DNA from: Acidobacteriaceae bacterium
GTDB lineage: Bacteria > Acidobacteriota > Terriglobia > Terriglobales > Acidobacteriaceae
Direction of reading: 5' to 3'
Length of the DNA: 34,975 nucleotides
Assembly: GCA_027449545.1 (NCBI GenBank)
Contig: DAIDLI010000123.1
Location: 1 to 34,975, forward strand
Position 1 is the first letter of the stretch; each line of letters opens with the position of its first letter. Both the position numbers and the translations under genes were made by a program. Shown one piece after another: positions 1 to 9,537 of the stretch. The notes beneath the pieces are model-generated. The model did not search any database. It saw nothing but the letters and a program-made list of their open reading frames with translations, and was not told where the DNA came from.

Positions 1-111
1 CCGAGTCGGGGCGGCGGAGGCAGGAGTTTTGCACAGGGGATAGCGGGGGACGTGATTCAGGGGCCGTGGTGTTTGGGTCGTGAATGCTGCCGCCACGATC
101 TCGATCACCGC

Positions 112-1068
112 TCACGGGTGTTCCTGCGGGAACGAGGAAACCCCCGGGCTGTCGGCGTAGTAGCCGACGCGATGGCTGATGTGGAAGGCTCCCGGCGCCG
201 CGCGGGGAATGGTGACGGTGATGCGGTGGAAGTCCACGCCGCGCACCTGGTTCTTGGGATAGTAGCCGAGCAGATACTCGGTGCGCAGGTCTTCCGACAG
301 CTTGGCGAAGATCTTGTCCAGCCCGCCCTCGCTCACGTAGTAGTACTTGCCGCCGGTCTGCTCGGAGAGGGTGATGAGGGCATGTTCTCCGCCGGTATCG
401 CGCCCGGCACTGGCGGCAATGGGCACGTCGATGATGGCGTACACCATCACGTCATTGCGCAGCGCCGCCTGGAGCGCCTGGGCATAGGTCGAGTTCTCCG
501 CCGTATCGTCGCCGTCGGAGACCACCACCAGTACCTTGCGGCCCTGCTTGTGGCCCAGCGCCTCGGAGCCGGCGCAGACCGCGTCGTAGAAGGCCGTGGC
601 CCATCCCGTGTGCAGGTGATTCAGGCCATGGTCGATCTGCGACACCTTGTTCGTGAAGGGGGTCAGCACGCTCACCTCGGTGGCGAACTGGAGAACGCTC
701 ATCTGGTCCTGCGGACGAAGCACGGCGCGCACGAAGTGCTTGGCGGCCGCGGCCTCCGCACCCAGATCCTTCTTTACGCTGCCGCTGGTATCGACGGCCA
801 GCGTGAGCGCCAGCGGCACCTTCGACTGCCGGTCGAAGAGCGCGATGGTCTGCGGCCGGCCGTCCTCGAACAGCGCGAAATCGTCCTTGGTGAGGCCGCC
901 CACAAGGGCGCCGTTGGTATCCGTCACGCTGACAAATACATCCACCAGGCGCACGTCGAGCTTGAGGGTGGTGCCGGAGTCCTGCTGTGCGCGGAGAGCG
1001 GGCGGGACGGCGAACAGAAGCAGAGCGACCCACACGAGAGAGCGCAACATCCGAGGAGAAAACTTCAT
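112..1068 (-). CDS. Secreted VWA-domain protein (VWFA-related acidobacterial type)
   Basis: This encodes a 318-residue exported protein with one von Willebrand factor A domain. A hydrophobic segment at residues about 9-26 ending near ALRAQ looks like a signal peptide. Residues 45-75 carry the sequence GGLTKDDFALFEDG, typical of the acidobacterial VWFA-related family. The MIDAS metal site is visible as DTSGS (first Asp at about residue 93) and a later SDGDD. The C-terminal part (LLGYYPKN, then a beta-rich stretch) is also typical of that family. The start at 1068 is chosen because its ATG overlaps the stop of the upstream moaD-moaE gene as ATGA, and because it puts the signal peptide at the N-terminus; a longer frame to 1125 would run inside that gene. 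VWA domains bind protein ligands through a metal ion; the ligand here is unknown. The family is abundant in Acidobacteriota, but its role is not established. Confidence 0.88.
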   Translation of the reverse strand: MKFSPRMLRSLVWVALLLFAVPPALRAQQDSGTTLKLDVRLVDVFVSVTDTNGALVGGLTKDDFALFEDGRPQTIALFDRQSKVPLALTLAVDTSGSVKKDLGAEAAAAKHFVRAVLRPQDQMSVLQFATEVSVLTPFTNKVSQIDHGLNHLHTGWATAFYDAVCAGSEALGHKQGRKVLVVVSDGDDTAENSTYAQALQAALRNDVMVYAIIDVPIAASAGRDTGGEHALITLSEQTGGKYYYVSEGGLDKIFAKLSEDLRTEYLLGYYPKNQVRGVDFHRITVTIPRAAPGAFHISHRVGYYADSPGVSSFPQEHP

Positions 1069-1802
1069 GCCCGCTCCGCGGGATCGATGCTCAACGGGGC
1101 GGGGAAGGGCTCGCCGGGAGCCCATACCGCGCCATCCACAAAGATCTCTTTCTTCCAGATCGGCACGGTGTGTTTGAGCGTGTCGATGAGCCAGCGGTTG
1201 GCTTCAAACGCCTGCGCGCGATGGGCGCTGGCGACGACGATCAGCACGCTGGACTCGCCGATCTCCAACCGCCCCAGCCGATGCACCAGGGTGACATGCC
1301 GCACGCCAAAGCGGGTGAGCGCCTGCTGGGCCAGCTCGCGCATCTGCCGCAGTGCCATCTCCTCGTAAGCCTCATATTCCAGGTAGAGCGTCTGCCGGCC
1401 GCGGGAGTTGTTGCGCACAACGCCGTCAAACACCACCACCGCACCGTCTTCGGGACGCTTGGCGGCGGCCGCGAGCGACGCGGCATCGATGACCTCGCGG
1501 GTGATGGTAACGTGCATCGGCTCGCTCTTGAGCCCAGCCGAGCGATCGGCTGCGTGCCCGGCGCCGCCGGAGACGGGGGGCAGCAGAGCGACCTCATCGC
1601 CGTCGTTCAGGACGTGCGAGGCCTGCGCGTACTCGGCGTTGACGCCCACGGCGATGCCGCGCAACTGAGCCGCGGCCGAGGACTCCGCGCCGATCCTGGC
1701 CAGCAGGTCGGCAACGGTGGCGCCATCGGGCAGCTCCACCTGCCGCTCGGAGCCGCCCAGCCAGTCCTTCAACACACCGAACGATACGACGCGCACACGC
1801 AT
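1065..1802 (-). CDS. Fused molybdopterin synthase MoaD-MoaE
   Basis: This 245-residue protein joins the small (MoaD) and large (MoaE) subunits of molybdopterin synthase, which puts two sulfurs into precursor Z (cPMP) in molybdenum-cofactor synthesis in the cytoplasm. Residues 1-80 are a ubiquitin-like MoaD domain ending in PPVSGG. Residues about 96-235 are MoaE, with the motif FDGVVRNNSRG (125-135) and PIWKKE (214-219); Lys210 and Lys217 sit seven apart, like the active-site lysines of E. coli MoaE. Residues 81-95 form a short linker. The start at 1802 puts the MoaD fold directly at the N-terminus; the open frame runs further upstream without recognisable sequence. In free MoaD the Gly-Gly tail is the C-terminus and becomes a thiocarboxylate, so this fusion should need cleavage after Gly80, as described for mycobacterial MoaX. 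The gene overlaps the downstream VWA gene by 4 bp. Confidence 0.93.
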   Translation of the reverse strand: MRVRVVSFGVLKDWLGGSERQVELPDGATVADLLARIGAESSAAAQLRGIAVGVNAEYAQASHVLNDGDEVALLPPVSGGAGHAADRSAGLKSEPMHVTITREVIDAASLAAAAKRPEDGAVVVFDGVVRNNSRGRQTLYLEYEAYEEMALRQMRELAQQALTRFGVRHVTLVHRLGRLEIGESSVLIVVASAHRAQAFEANRWLIDTLKHTVPIWKKEIFVDGAVWAPGEPFPAPLSIDPAERA

Positions 1803-1950
1803 GATCTCGAACAGAATACCGTTCCTGGGGGTTAGACGCGGAGGGAGAAAAGCCATGAGCCGGGAGCCAGGATCGAGTAGATGATAGCTGCGCGCGTTGG
1901 AGCGAGTGGCTGGTCCGTAACGCATCTGGCGGCGGGATGCTGCCAGGCCA

Positions 1951-1968
1951 GCCGGTCAGGAGACCGGC
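1951..1968. repeat. GC-rich palindrome, REP-like candidate
   Basis: A perfect 7-bp inverted repeat, GCCGGTC and GACCGGC around the loop AGGA, lies between the end of the TonB-receptor gene and the moaD-moaE gene. No T-run follows on either strand, so it is a poor intrinsic terminator. Short GC palindromes of this kind are often dispersed as REP elements, but only one copy is seen here. Confidence 0.35.
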
Positions 1969-1997
1969 GCTCCATTTCGCCTACAAGCTTCCGGTGG

Positions 1998-4900
1998 CTA
2001 CCAGAGCAGCTTCACCGCAAGCTGAATCTGGCGCGAGGTGGTTGCGGTGCTGGTGATGACGCCGGCCGTCGGCGATACGCCCGCGGGCGTAAACGTCACC
2101 AGGTTGGGCGTGTTGAAGTTGGCGCGGTTGAGCAGGTTGAAGAACTCAGCGCGGAATTCGAGCGAGGTTTTCTCGTGCAGCGGCGTTTGCTTGAGCAGGG
2201 AAAAATCCCAGGTGGCCAGCCCCGGGCCGGAGAGCGAGTCACGGCCCAGGTTGCCGTAAAAGCCGCTGCCCGGGGGAGGCGCAACGAAAGCGGCTGGATT
2301 GAACCACTGCGAGGGCTTGCCCTCGATGGGCGAGCCGCGAAAGCCGGGATTCACAAAGGGACGCACCGGGTTCTTGCTGTCGCCGTTGTTGGAGGGGTTG
2401 TAGCTGAGCTGGGGCGTGAACGGGAAGCCAGACTCCAGGGTCACGATGGAGTTGGCGGTCCAGCCCGCGGCCAGGGTGGCGAATCCGCCATGCGAGGCGC
2501 TGAGCCAGTGCTGGCGCGGCCCGAACGGCAACTGGTAGCTGCCGTTGAAGACGAAGACCTGGCCGAGGTTGTAGGTGGCCGGCCCCCAGTCCGCTTTGGG
2601 GTCGAAGGGATTGGCGACCAGGCCCGGCGCGTTGCCGGCGGCGGTGGCATTGAGGGAGTCGCCATCGTCCAGCGCCTTGGACCAGGTGTAGGCGGCGCTC
2701 AAGGCGAGCCCGTGGCGGATGCGGCGAGTGAGTTCGGTCTCCAGCGCGTTGTAGGAGCTCACGCCGATCGAATCCCACGTCCAGCCGGGGCCCAGGGCGG
2801 GATTGGCGAGCGGCGTGCCGGGCGCGATGTAGTACGCGCCAGCGGGCACCGCGCCGCCGAGCGGATAGGCGGCCGGGCACGAAGGCGCAGGACAGATCAC
2901 GGGTGTGGGCTCATTGTCGTCCAGGCTGACCATCTCGTGATAGCCGTGCGAGCCCACGTAGCCGACCAGAAATGTCGTGCTCGGCGAGAGCTGCTGTTCC
3001 AGCCGCAGCGACCATGAAACCAGTGTGGGTGTCTGCATCTCCGGCTGCACCCCGGCGGGCGCAATCACCGCGCCGGCCGGCACACGGCCCGCCGAGACCG
3101 GCAGGCTGGCGAGCGGCAGATTGCTGACGCTGTACGAAGGATTGAAGGGTGCGTTCTGGTCCATGCGGTAGCCCAGCGCGTCCTGCAAGTCGTGGTAGAT
3201 GCCGAATCCGGCGCGAAGAACCGTGCCGCCGCGGCCCGGGCTCCACGCCAAACCAATACGCGGCTCGGGCAGAAACTTCGCGTGATTCACGGTGAACGCC
3301 GATGAGGCGACGCGCGGCTGCGTCTGGATCACACCGTTCGCAAAGACGAAGTTGGCGGCGCGGCCGTGGGCCTCGTTCCAGCCGGTGGTGAACTCCGCCC
3401 GGAAGCCAAGCGACAGCAGCAGATGCGGCGTGAGCCGCCAGCCGTCCTGCCCGTACCAGGCGCCCAGCAGCGAGCGCCAGTTCATCTCGGTCGGCGCGGG
3501 ATCGAAGAGGAAGTTGCCCACCGTGCCGGAGAGAAACTGCTGTAACCCGGTGAATGCCGTTTGGCCAAACTGGGTGAGCGCCAGGTCTTCGTTGGACTGG
3601 AGCTGCTGCAGCCATACCCCGGCCGAGAAGTTGTGCCGGCCGCGGGTGAGAACCATGTGGTCCTCGTAGGTGTAGAGATTGCGGTCGATGTTGAGGTTGC
3701 TGCCGATGTTGCTGCCGGCAAGGCTCACCTGCGCCGCCGGATTGGCCGCCGAGCTGCCGCCCACCACCACCGCGCCCACCGGATGCCCGCCCACAAAACC
3801 GGCAACGCTCGCCGCGGGTGTTCCGGGCGTAGGCTCGCCGGTGTAGTAGTAGGCCGCCCGCGAAAAGCCGATGCGCGCGGTATTCAGCAGTTGCGGCGAA
3901 AAGACGTGCGTCTCTTCCGCGCTCACCACCTGCTCGCGCAGATTCTCGAGGTCGGTGCTGTAGAGATTGGCCGCGGTGGGGGTCACGTCGGCGCTGTCGT
4001 CGATGGTGTAGACGGCGGTGAAGGTGTCGCGCGGCGAAAATACGCGGTCCAGGCGCGCAGTGCCGAAGTCATCGCGGATGGTCTGCAACGGCGAGTTGAA
4101 GGCCTCGGCGATGCCGCCGAAGTCTGGCGCGCCGGGGCTCTGGGCCGGCCACAGATTCAGCAGCGGCGCGACGCTGGGCGCGACACCCACGTCCACCAAA
4201 CCTGAGGAGGGGCACGGATCGGGCGCCGGCGTTACCAGTTTGCAGGGCAGGTATCCGTTGCGGGCGTTGGCGTCGGGAACCAGGGCCACCCCAGTTTGGT
4301 GCAGGTGCTGCTCCAGGCCCTCGAAGTTGGCGAAGAAGAACGTGTGGTTGCGCTGCACGGGACCGCCCAGCGCGGCTCCGAACTGGTTGCGCTGATAGGG
4401 CGGAGCCGCGCCGCGATCGAAGTAGTTGCGCGCGTCCAGCGCGTTGTTCCGCGCGAACTCGTAGAGCGAGCCGTGAAGGGCATTGCTTCCCCCGCGGGTC
4501 ACGATCAGTACCTGCGCGCCGGGCCGCTTGCCATATTGCGCGCCGTAGCTGTCGCGCAGCACATTGAACTCGCGCACCGCATCCACGCCCAGCAGCTCCT
4601 GGCTCACGCCGCCGGGCTGCATGTTGTTCTCCGCCGCGCCGGTGAACTCAACGCCATTCAGCAGGTAAAGGTTCTGCTGCGGCCGATTGCCGGAGGCGGC
4701 GAAGTCATTGCCGACCGTGGAGTTCGACACCCCCACGCCGCCGACCTTCTGCGAGGTGAAGTTGACGATGCCGGGATCGAACGTCATCAGCTCGTCGTAG
4801 CTGCGGCCGTTCAGCGGCATATCGGCGATCTGCCGCTCGCCCACCAGGCCGGAGATGTCGGCGGTGGTCAGGTTGACGGCGCTGGCATCGGCGTTGACCG

Positions 4901-5273
4901 TCACCTGCTGATGCACGGCGCCCACCTTGAGGCGCAGATCGGCTTCGGCCTCCTGCCCCACGGCAAGCTCAATGCCGGTGCGAACGGCCACTTCGTAGCC
5001 CGGCTTGCGCGCGGTGAGCTGGTACATGCCGACGGGGAGCGCGGAGATGCCGTAACGCCCACCGGCGTCGGTGGTGGTGGTGCGCGCGGCGCCGGTTGCC
5101 AGATCGCGCGCGGTGATCTGAACCCCGGAGACCGCCGCGCCCGAGGCATCGCTCCCCACGCCCGAGAGGCTGGAGGCGGTCTGGGCGTAGGTGGCGACGG
5201 AGCCCAGCAAGAGCATGAACAGAAAGCCAAGCAGAGCCGAGTCGCGGCTATTCCATCTGCGGCGGAAGGGCAT
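1998..5273 (-). CDS. Oar-like TonB-dependent outer-membrane receptor
   Basis: A 1091-residue outer-membrane protein. Residues about 12-30 are a signal peptide ending near ATYAQ. Residues about 35-125 are a carboxypeptidase-regulatory-like beta-sandwich (GVQITARDLATGA, then YGISALPVGMYQLTARKPGY). A plug domain follows at about 150-260 (MPLNGRSYDELMTFDPG, then LLNGVEFTG), and the rest is a large beta-barrel ending in IQLAVKLLW with a terminal aromatic residue. This architecture is the Oar/TonB-receptor family, greatly expanded in Acidobacteriota and thought to import large substrates such as oligosaccharides. No adjacent hydrolase or SusD-like gene points to a substrate. The ATG at 5273 is preferred over an in-frame start at 5342, because a TATAAT -10 box at 5326-5331 lies between them and because it brings the signal peptide to the N-terminus. 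Confidence 0.92.
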   Translation of the reverse strand: MPFRRRWNSRDSALLGFLFMLLLGSVATYAQTASSLSGVGSDASGAAVSGVQITARDLATGAARTTTTDAGGRYGISALPVGMYQLTARKPGYEVAVRTGIELAVGQEAEADLRLKVGAVHQQVTVNADASAVNLTTADISGLVGERQIADMPLNGRSYDELMTFDPGIVNFTSQKVGGVGVSNSTVGNDFAASGNRPQQNLYLLNGVEFTGAAENNMQPGGVSQELLGVDAVREFNVLRDSYGAQYGKRPGAQVLIVTRGGSNALHGSLYEFARNNALDARNYFDRGAAPPYQRNQFGAALGGPVQRNHTFFFANFEGLEQHLHQTGVALVPDANARNGYLPCKLVTPAPDPCPSSGLVDVGVAPSVAPLLNLWPAQSPGAPDFGGIAEAFNSPLQTIRDDFGTARLDRVFSPRDTFTAVYTIDDSADVTPTAANLYSTDLENLREQVVSAEETHVFSPQLLNTARIGFSRAAYYYTGEPTPGTPAASVAGFVGGHPVGAVVVGGSSAANPAAQVSLAGSNIGSNLNIDRNLYTYEDHMVLTRGRHNFSAGVWLQQLQSNEDLALTQFGQTAFTGLQQFLSGTVGNFLFDPAPTEMNWRSLLGAWYGQDGWRLTPHLLLSLGFRAEFTTGWNEAHGRAANFVFANGVIQTQPRVASSAFTVNHAKFLPEPRIGLAWSPGRGGTVLRAGFGIYHDLQDALGYRMDQNAPFNPSYSVSNLPLASLPVSAGRVPAGAVIAPAGVQPEMQTPTLVSWSLRLEQQLSPSTTFLVGYVGSHGYHEMVSLDDNEPTPVICPAPSCPAAYPLGGAVPAGAYYIAPGTPLANPALGPGWTWDSIGVSSYNALETELTRRIRHGLALSAAYTWSKALDDGDSLNATAAGNAPGLVANPFDPKADWGPATYNLGQVFVFNGSYQLPFGPRQHWLSASHGGFATLAAGWTANSIVTLESGFPFTPQLSYNPSNNGDSKNPVRPFVNPGFRGSPIEGKPSQWFNPAAFVAPPPGSGFYGNLGRDSLSGPGLATWDFSLLKQTPLHEKTSLEFRAEFFNLLNRANFNTPNLVTFTPAGVSPTAGVITSTATTSRQIQLAVKLLW

Positions 5274-5325
5274 GGATGCGGATGACCTCGCCTCTCGGAG
5301 GTATAGGGAGTCCGAGCGCCTGACG

Positions 5326-5331
5326 ATTATA
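5326..5331 (-). promoter_or_regulatory. -10 box of the TonB-receptor gene
   Basis: On the minus strand this reads TATAAT, a perfect sigma-70 -10 hexamer. It is 52 bp upstream of the ATG at 5273, implying a leader of about 45 nt. The -35 region is poor (ATTAAA or TTAAAA at 16-17 bp). Confidence 0.5.
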
Positions 5332-5462
5332 GACGAATCCATACGATTTTAATTTCTATATCTCGCCAGATTCGCATGTTTTCGAAGGAGCATCGGATTG
5401 GAGTGCGGGAGCGGTTTCGAGATGCGGCCGGGCGGTCCGATGGCGCCGCCCGGGCATCCATC

Positions 5463-5477
5463 TAGCACCTGGTGCTA
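5463..5477. promoter_or_regulatory. Palindromic operator of the HTH antitoxin locus
   Basis: TAGCACC-T-GGTGCTA is a perfect inverted repeat with 7-bp arms. It overlaps the first bases of a TACAAT -10-like hexamer (5476-5481), so a bound repressor would block transcription. The nearest gene is an HTH antitoxin, and antitoxins of this family autorepress through such palindromes. Binding by this antitoxin is inferred. Confidence 0.6.
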
Positions 5478-5481
5478 CAAT
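5476..5481 (+). promoter_or_regulatory. Candidate -10 box of the toxin-remnant/antitoxin locus
   Basis: TACAAT lies 6 bp before the GTG at 5488, so transcription could begin at or next to that GTG and give a leaderless message. There is no Shine-Dalgarno sequence before the GTG, which fits. No convincing -35 hexamer is visible. Confidence 0.4.
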
Positions 5482-5487
5482 TGTGCT

Positions 5488-5598
5488 GTGGCGATCCAGA
5501 AGCAAGAGCCTGGGCGTGTCTTCAAGACCGCCTGGTTTTCACGGAGAGCACGCAAGCCCGATGAGCGCCAAGCCAAAATTCAAGAGCGAAGCCTTTGA
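5488..5598 (+). pseudogene. Truncated HigB/RelE-type toxin remnant
   Basis: Reading from the GTG at 5488 gives about 23 residues including RVFKTAWFSRRARK, which matches the usual start (VFKTxWFxRxARK) of RelE-family toxins encoded directly upstream of antitoxins like the next gene. After that the frame runs into the antitoxin gene in the wrong phase and stops at 5598. Intact toxins of this family are about 110-120 residues and the antitoxin normally follows the toxin stop. Here only 73 bp separate the GTG from the antitoxin ATG, so roughly 250-300 bp of toxin, including the whole catalytic part, appear to be deleted. The promoter and operator are retained. Recognition of the motif is from memory of the family and was not checked by search. 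Confidence 0.6.
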
Positions 5599-5884
5599 GG
5601 CCATCCACAGCGCGGCCTCGGGCATGCGCCGCGCCGGGGCCATCGACAAGGCCACCATGCGCCACTTCGATGCCGCCTGCCTGGCCGTTCCCGAGTCCTT
5701 CGCGCCGGATCAGATCAAGAAGATTCGCGAGAGCCACAGGGTGAGCCAGCCGGTCTTTGCGCGCTATCTGAATACCAGCGAGTCGACAGTGGAGAAGTGG
5801 GAGACGGGCGCCAAGAAGCCCAGCGGCATGGCCCTCAAGCTGCTGTCGATTGTGCAGAAACACGGGCTGAAGGTGCTGATTTAA
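5561..5884 (+). CDS. HTH antitoxin (NadS/HigA-like), apparently orphan
   Basis: A 107-residue cytoplasmic DNA-binding protein. The N-terminal half (EAIHSAASGMRRAGAIDK, then MRHFDAACL) is the conserved lead-in of antitoxins that partner RelE-type HigB toxins. Residues about 52-95 are a Cro/C1-type helix-turn-helix: IKKIRESHRVSQPVFARYLN, then STVEKWETGAKKPSGMALKLL. The ATG at 5561 is chosen because this is where homology to the family starts; the frame is open back to 5483 without meaningful sequence. A GGAG lies 14 nt upstream, so initiation may rely on coupling to the short upstream remnant. In this class the antitoxin neutralises the toxin and represses its own operon. With the toxin broken, it may remain as an autoregulated repressor or as protection against related toxins encoded elsewhere; that is inference. 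Confidence 0.85.
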   Translation: MSAKPKFKSEAFEAIHSAASGMRRAGAIDKATMRHFDAACLAVPESFAPDQIKKIRESHRVSQPVFARYLNTSESTVEKWETGAKKPSGMALKLLSIVQKHGLKVLI

Positions 5885-5959
5885 GGACGCTGCAACGTTC
5901 CCTCACATTTTGCCAGGCATTACCAAGGCGCGCCCTGTCACAAAGCCTGCTAGAAGTAT

Positions 5960-6379
5960 TCAGCGGCGATACGTCGAAATTATGTACGTGATGAGGACAA
6001 TAATCCCAAGTCCGGCGCCGATCAGCGCGCCCTTGAAACGAAATTTAGTCTGGGTGCGCAGGTCGGGGTAATAGGATCGTTGCGGCGCGTGCGGATCATA
6101 CTTCACGATCAATTTGTCGTTCCGCTTCAGGTAGGTCTCATCCGCTCGTCCGAAATCGACAAACCTTCCTGTATATCGCTCACCGGCAACTTCGTAGGTA
6201 TAGGCAACGTGGTAGTGCCCAACAGCACCGCCGCTCTGGTTCGGCAAATCCGTGTATTCGCAGGAATATACGGATGCCGTAACTGGTAGCCAGTTATCCT
6301 TTCCTGTTACGCGCAACCAATTTGCATCCATGTGTGAGGCTGTTACAGGGTCTGGTCGCTCGCTCTGTTCACTGGGCAT
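5960..6379 (-). CDS. DUF3592-like small membrane protein
   Basis: A protein of about 139 residues if started at the ATG at 6379. The central part (WLPVTASVYSCEYTD, then HYHVAYTYEVAGERYTGR, then KLIVKYDPHAPQRSYYP) resembles the DUF3592 domain, whose members have a beta-rich soluble part and membrane helices. One C-terminal helix is clear at about residues 115-133 (GALIGAGLGIIVLITYIIS), followed by a short basic tail. The frame is open to 6427, but that ATG lies inside the stem of the lon terminator, so it is unlikely to be the start. A third ATG at 6331 is possible. No good ribosome-binding site marks any of them. The function of the family is unknown. Base composition is lower in GC than the neighbours, which could reflect transfer or relaxed selection. 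Confidence 0.7.
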   Translation of the reverse strand: MPSEQSERPDPVTASHMDANWLRVTGKDNWLPVTASVYSCEYTDLPNQSGGAVGHYHVAYTYEVAGERYTGRFVDFGRADETYLKRNDKLIVKYDPHAPQRSYYPDLRTQTKFRFKGALIGAGLGIIVLITYIISTYRR

Positions 6380-6390
6380 GGGAACAAAAT

Positions 6391-6428
6391 AGCAAAAATG
6401 CCCACCGTCGCATCGGACGATGGGCATT
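6391..6428 (-). terminator. Rho-independent terminator of lon
   Basis: Downstream of the lon stop on the minus strand, 6397-6409 pairs with 6416-6428 in a 13-bp stem (one G-U pair in the RNA) around a 6-nt loop. The stem is followed at once by TTTTTGCTATTTTG. The stem begins 20 bp past the lon stop. This separates lon from the DUF3592-like gene on the same strand. Confidence 0.85.
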
Positions 6429-6448
6429 CTTTCTGGTCTGGTAACAGC

Positions 6449-8890
<2,442 letters not shown>

Positions 8891-8913
8891 TGAGTGTCCT
8901 TTTGTCAGATTTC

Positions 8914-8925
8914 ATCCAATTGGAT
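8914..8925. promoter_or_regulatory. Palindrome in the lon upstream region
   Basis: ATCCAATTGGAT is a perfect 12-bp palindrome 24-35 bp before the lon ATG, a position where it could act as an operator or lie in the 5' leader. It is not a CIRCE element and I recognise no regulator for it. Confidence 0.3.
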
Positions 8926-9445
8926 AGCGCAAGCTCCGGAAAGTTTCAGATTCTACCATCCTGCCATTTGCGCGCAACTGCTCTTCCGGCTGATGAGCTT
9001 ACGGCTTTTGTGCTGCGCCGGTTCCGGTGAGGGTACCCTATCGTCTGATGCCGGTAGGCTCCGTGCGGAATCGCCGGCCGTCCGCGATTCCAGCCCGGTT
9101 CCTGCGTCGGTGCGATGAGCCCACAGCGATTATCGGCAGCCTGCCCGGAGAAGTGAACTTCGCCAATGGGCGAGGTTTGCCCCCGCGGGCGCGACGGTCT
9201 GCAGGCGGGACTTTCTCGGGAGTTCTCGATCCACGCTCAGGCGACTTCAATCTGTACCGTCGGCTTGCGAGAAAAGTCTCCGCATACGGGCATACTCGGG
9301 GTGAGAGCCGCAGCCTCGGCACGCATTCAGCAGACCTGTTGTGTTCTAAGTGTTTTCTTTTCAAACACCTGCAAAGGAAGGCGAGCAGAATCATACACTT
9401 ACGGCGAGGCGTTTTTCTAAGTTCCTTGAAATGTGACAATTATCA
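8926..9445. other. Gene-free stretch between lon and the anti-sigma gene
   Basis: No credible gene is visible here. Several frames stay open because of the high GC content, including one on the minus strand at 9038-9439, but the translations are rich in Arg/Pro, match no family I know and have no plausible start region. The right part, about 9330-9450, is clearly richer in A and T than its surroundings. I looked for tmRNA, RNase P RNA, SRP RNA and common riboswitch cores and did not recognise one. It must carry the lon promoter and could contain an unrecognised small RNA. Confidence 0.5.
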
Positions 9446-9510
9446 AAAACATGGAGATGTTTTGGAGCGGGAAATCGACCGTGCCGCACCGGGCGGGGGC
9501 TCGGTGCGGC
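9446..9510 (-). terminator. Tandem hairpins downstream of the anti-sigma gene
   Basis: Two hairpins follow the stop of the anti-sigma gene on the minus strand. The first is a perfect 9-bp GC stem (9483-9491 with 9502-9510) with no T-run after it. The second is a 7-bp AT stem (9446-9452 with 9457-9463) ending in TTTTT. Together they could end the sigma/anti-sigma transcript, but neither is a classic terminator alone. Confidence 0.4.
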
Positions 9511-9537
9511 CGGGATAGAGGCCTGGGTTTCAGACTG

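Noticed and set aside
52..1368. Plus-strand open frame opposite the VWA and MoaD-MoaE genes
   Set aside because: Two well-recognised proteins on the minus strand account for this DNA; the plus-strand translation shows no domain.
9038..9439. Minus-strand open frame of 133 codons in the gap between lon and the anti-sigma gene
   Set aside because: Arg/Pro-rich, no similarity to any family I know, and the overlapping plus-strand frames are equally open; nothing favours it as a gene.
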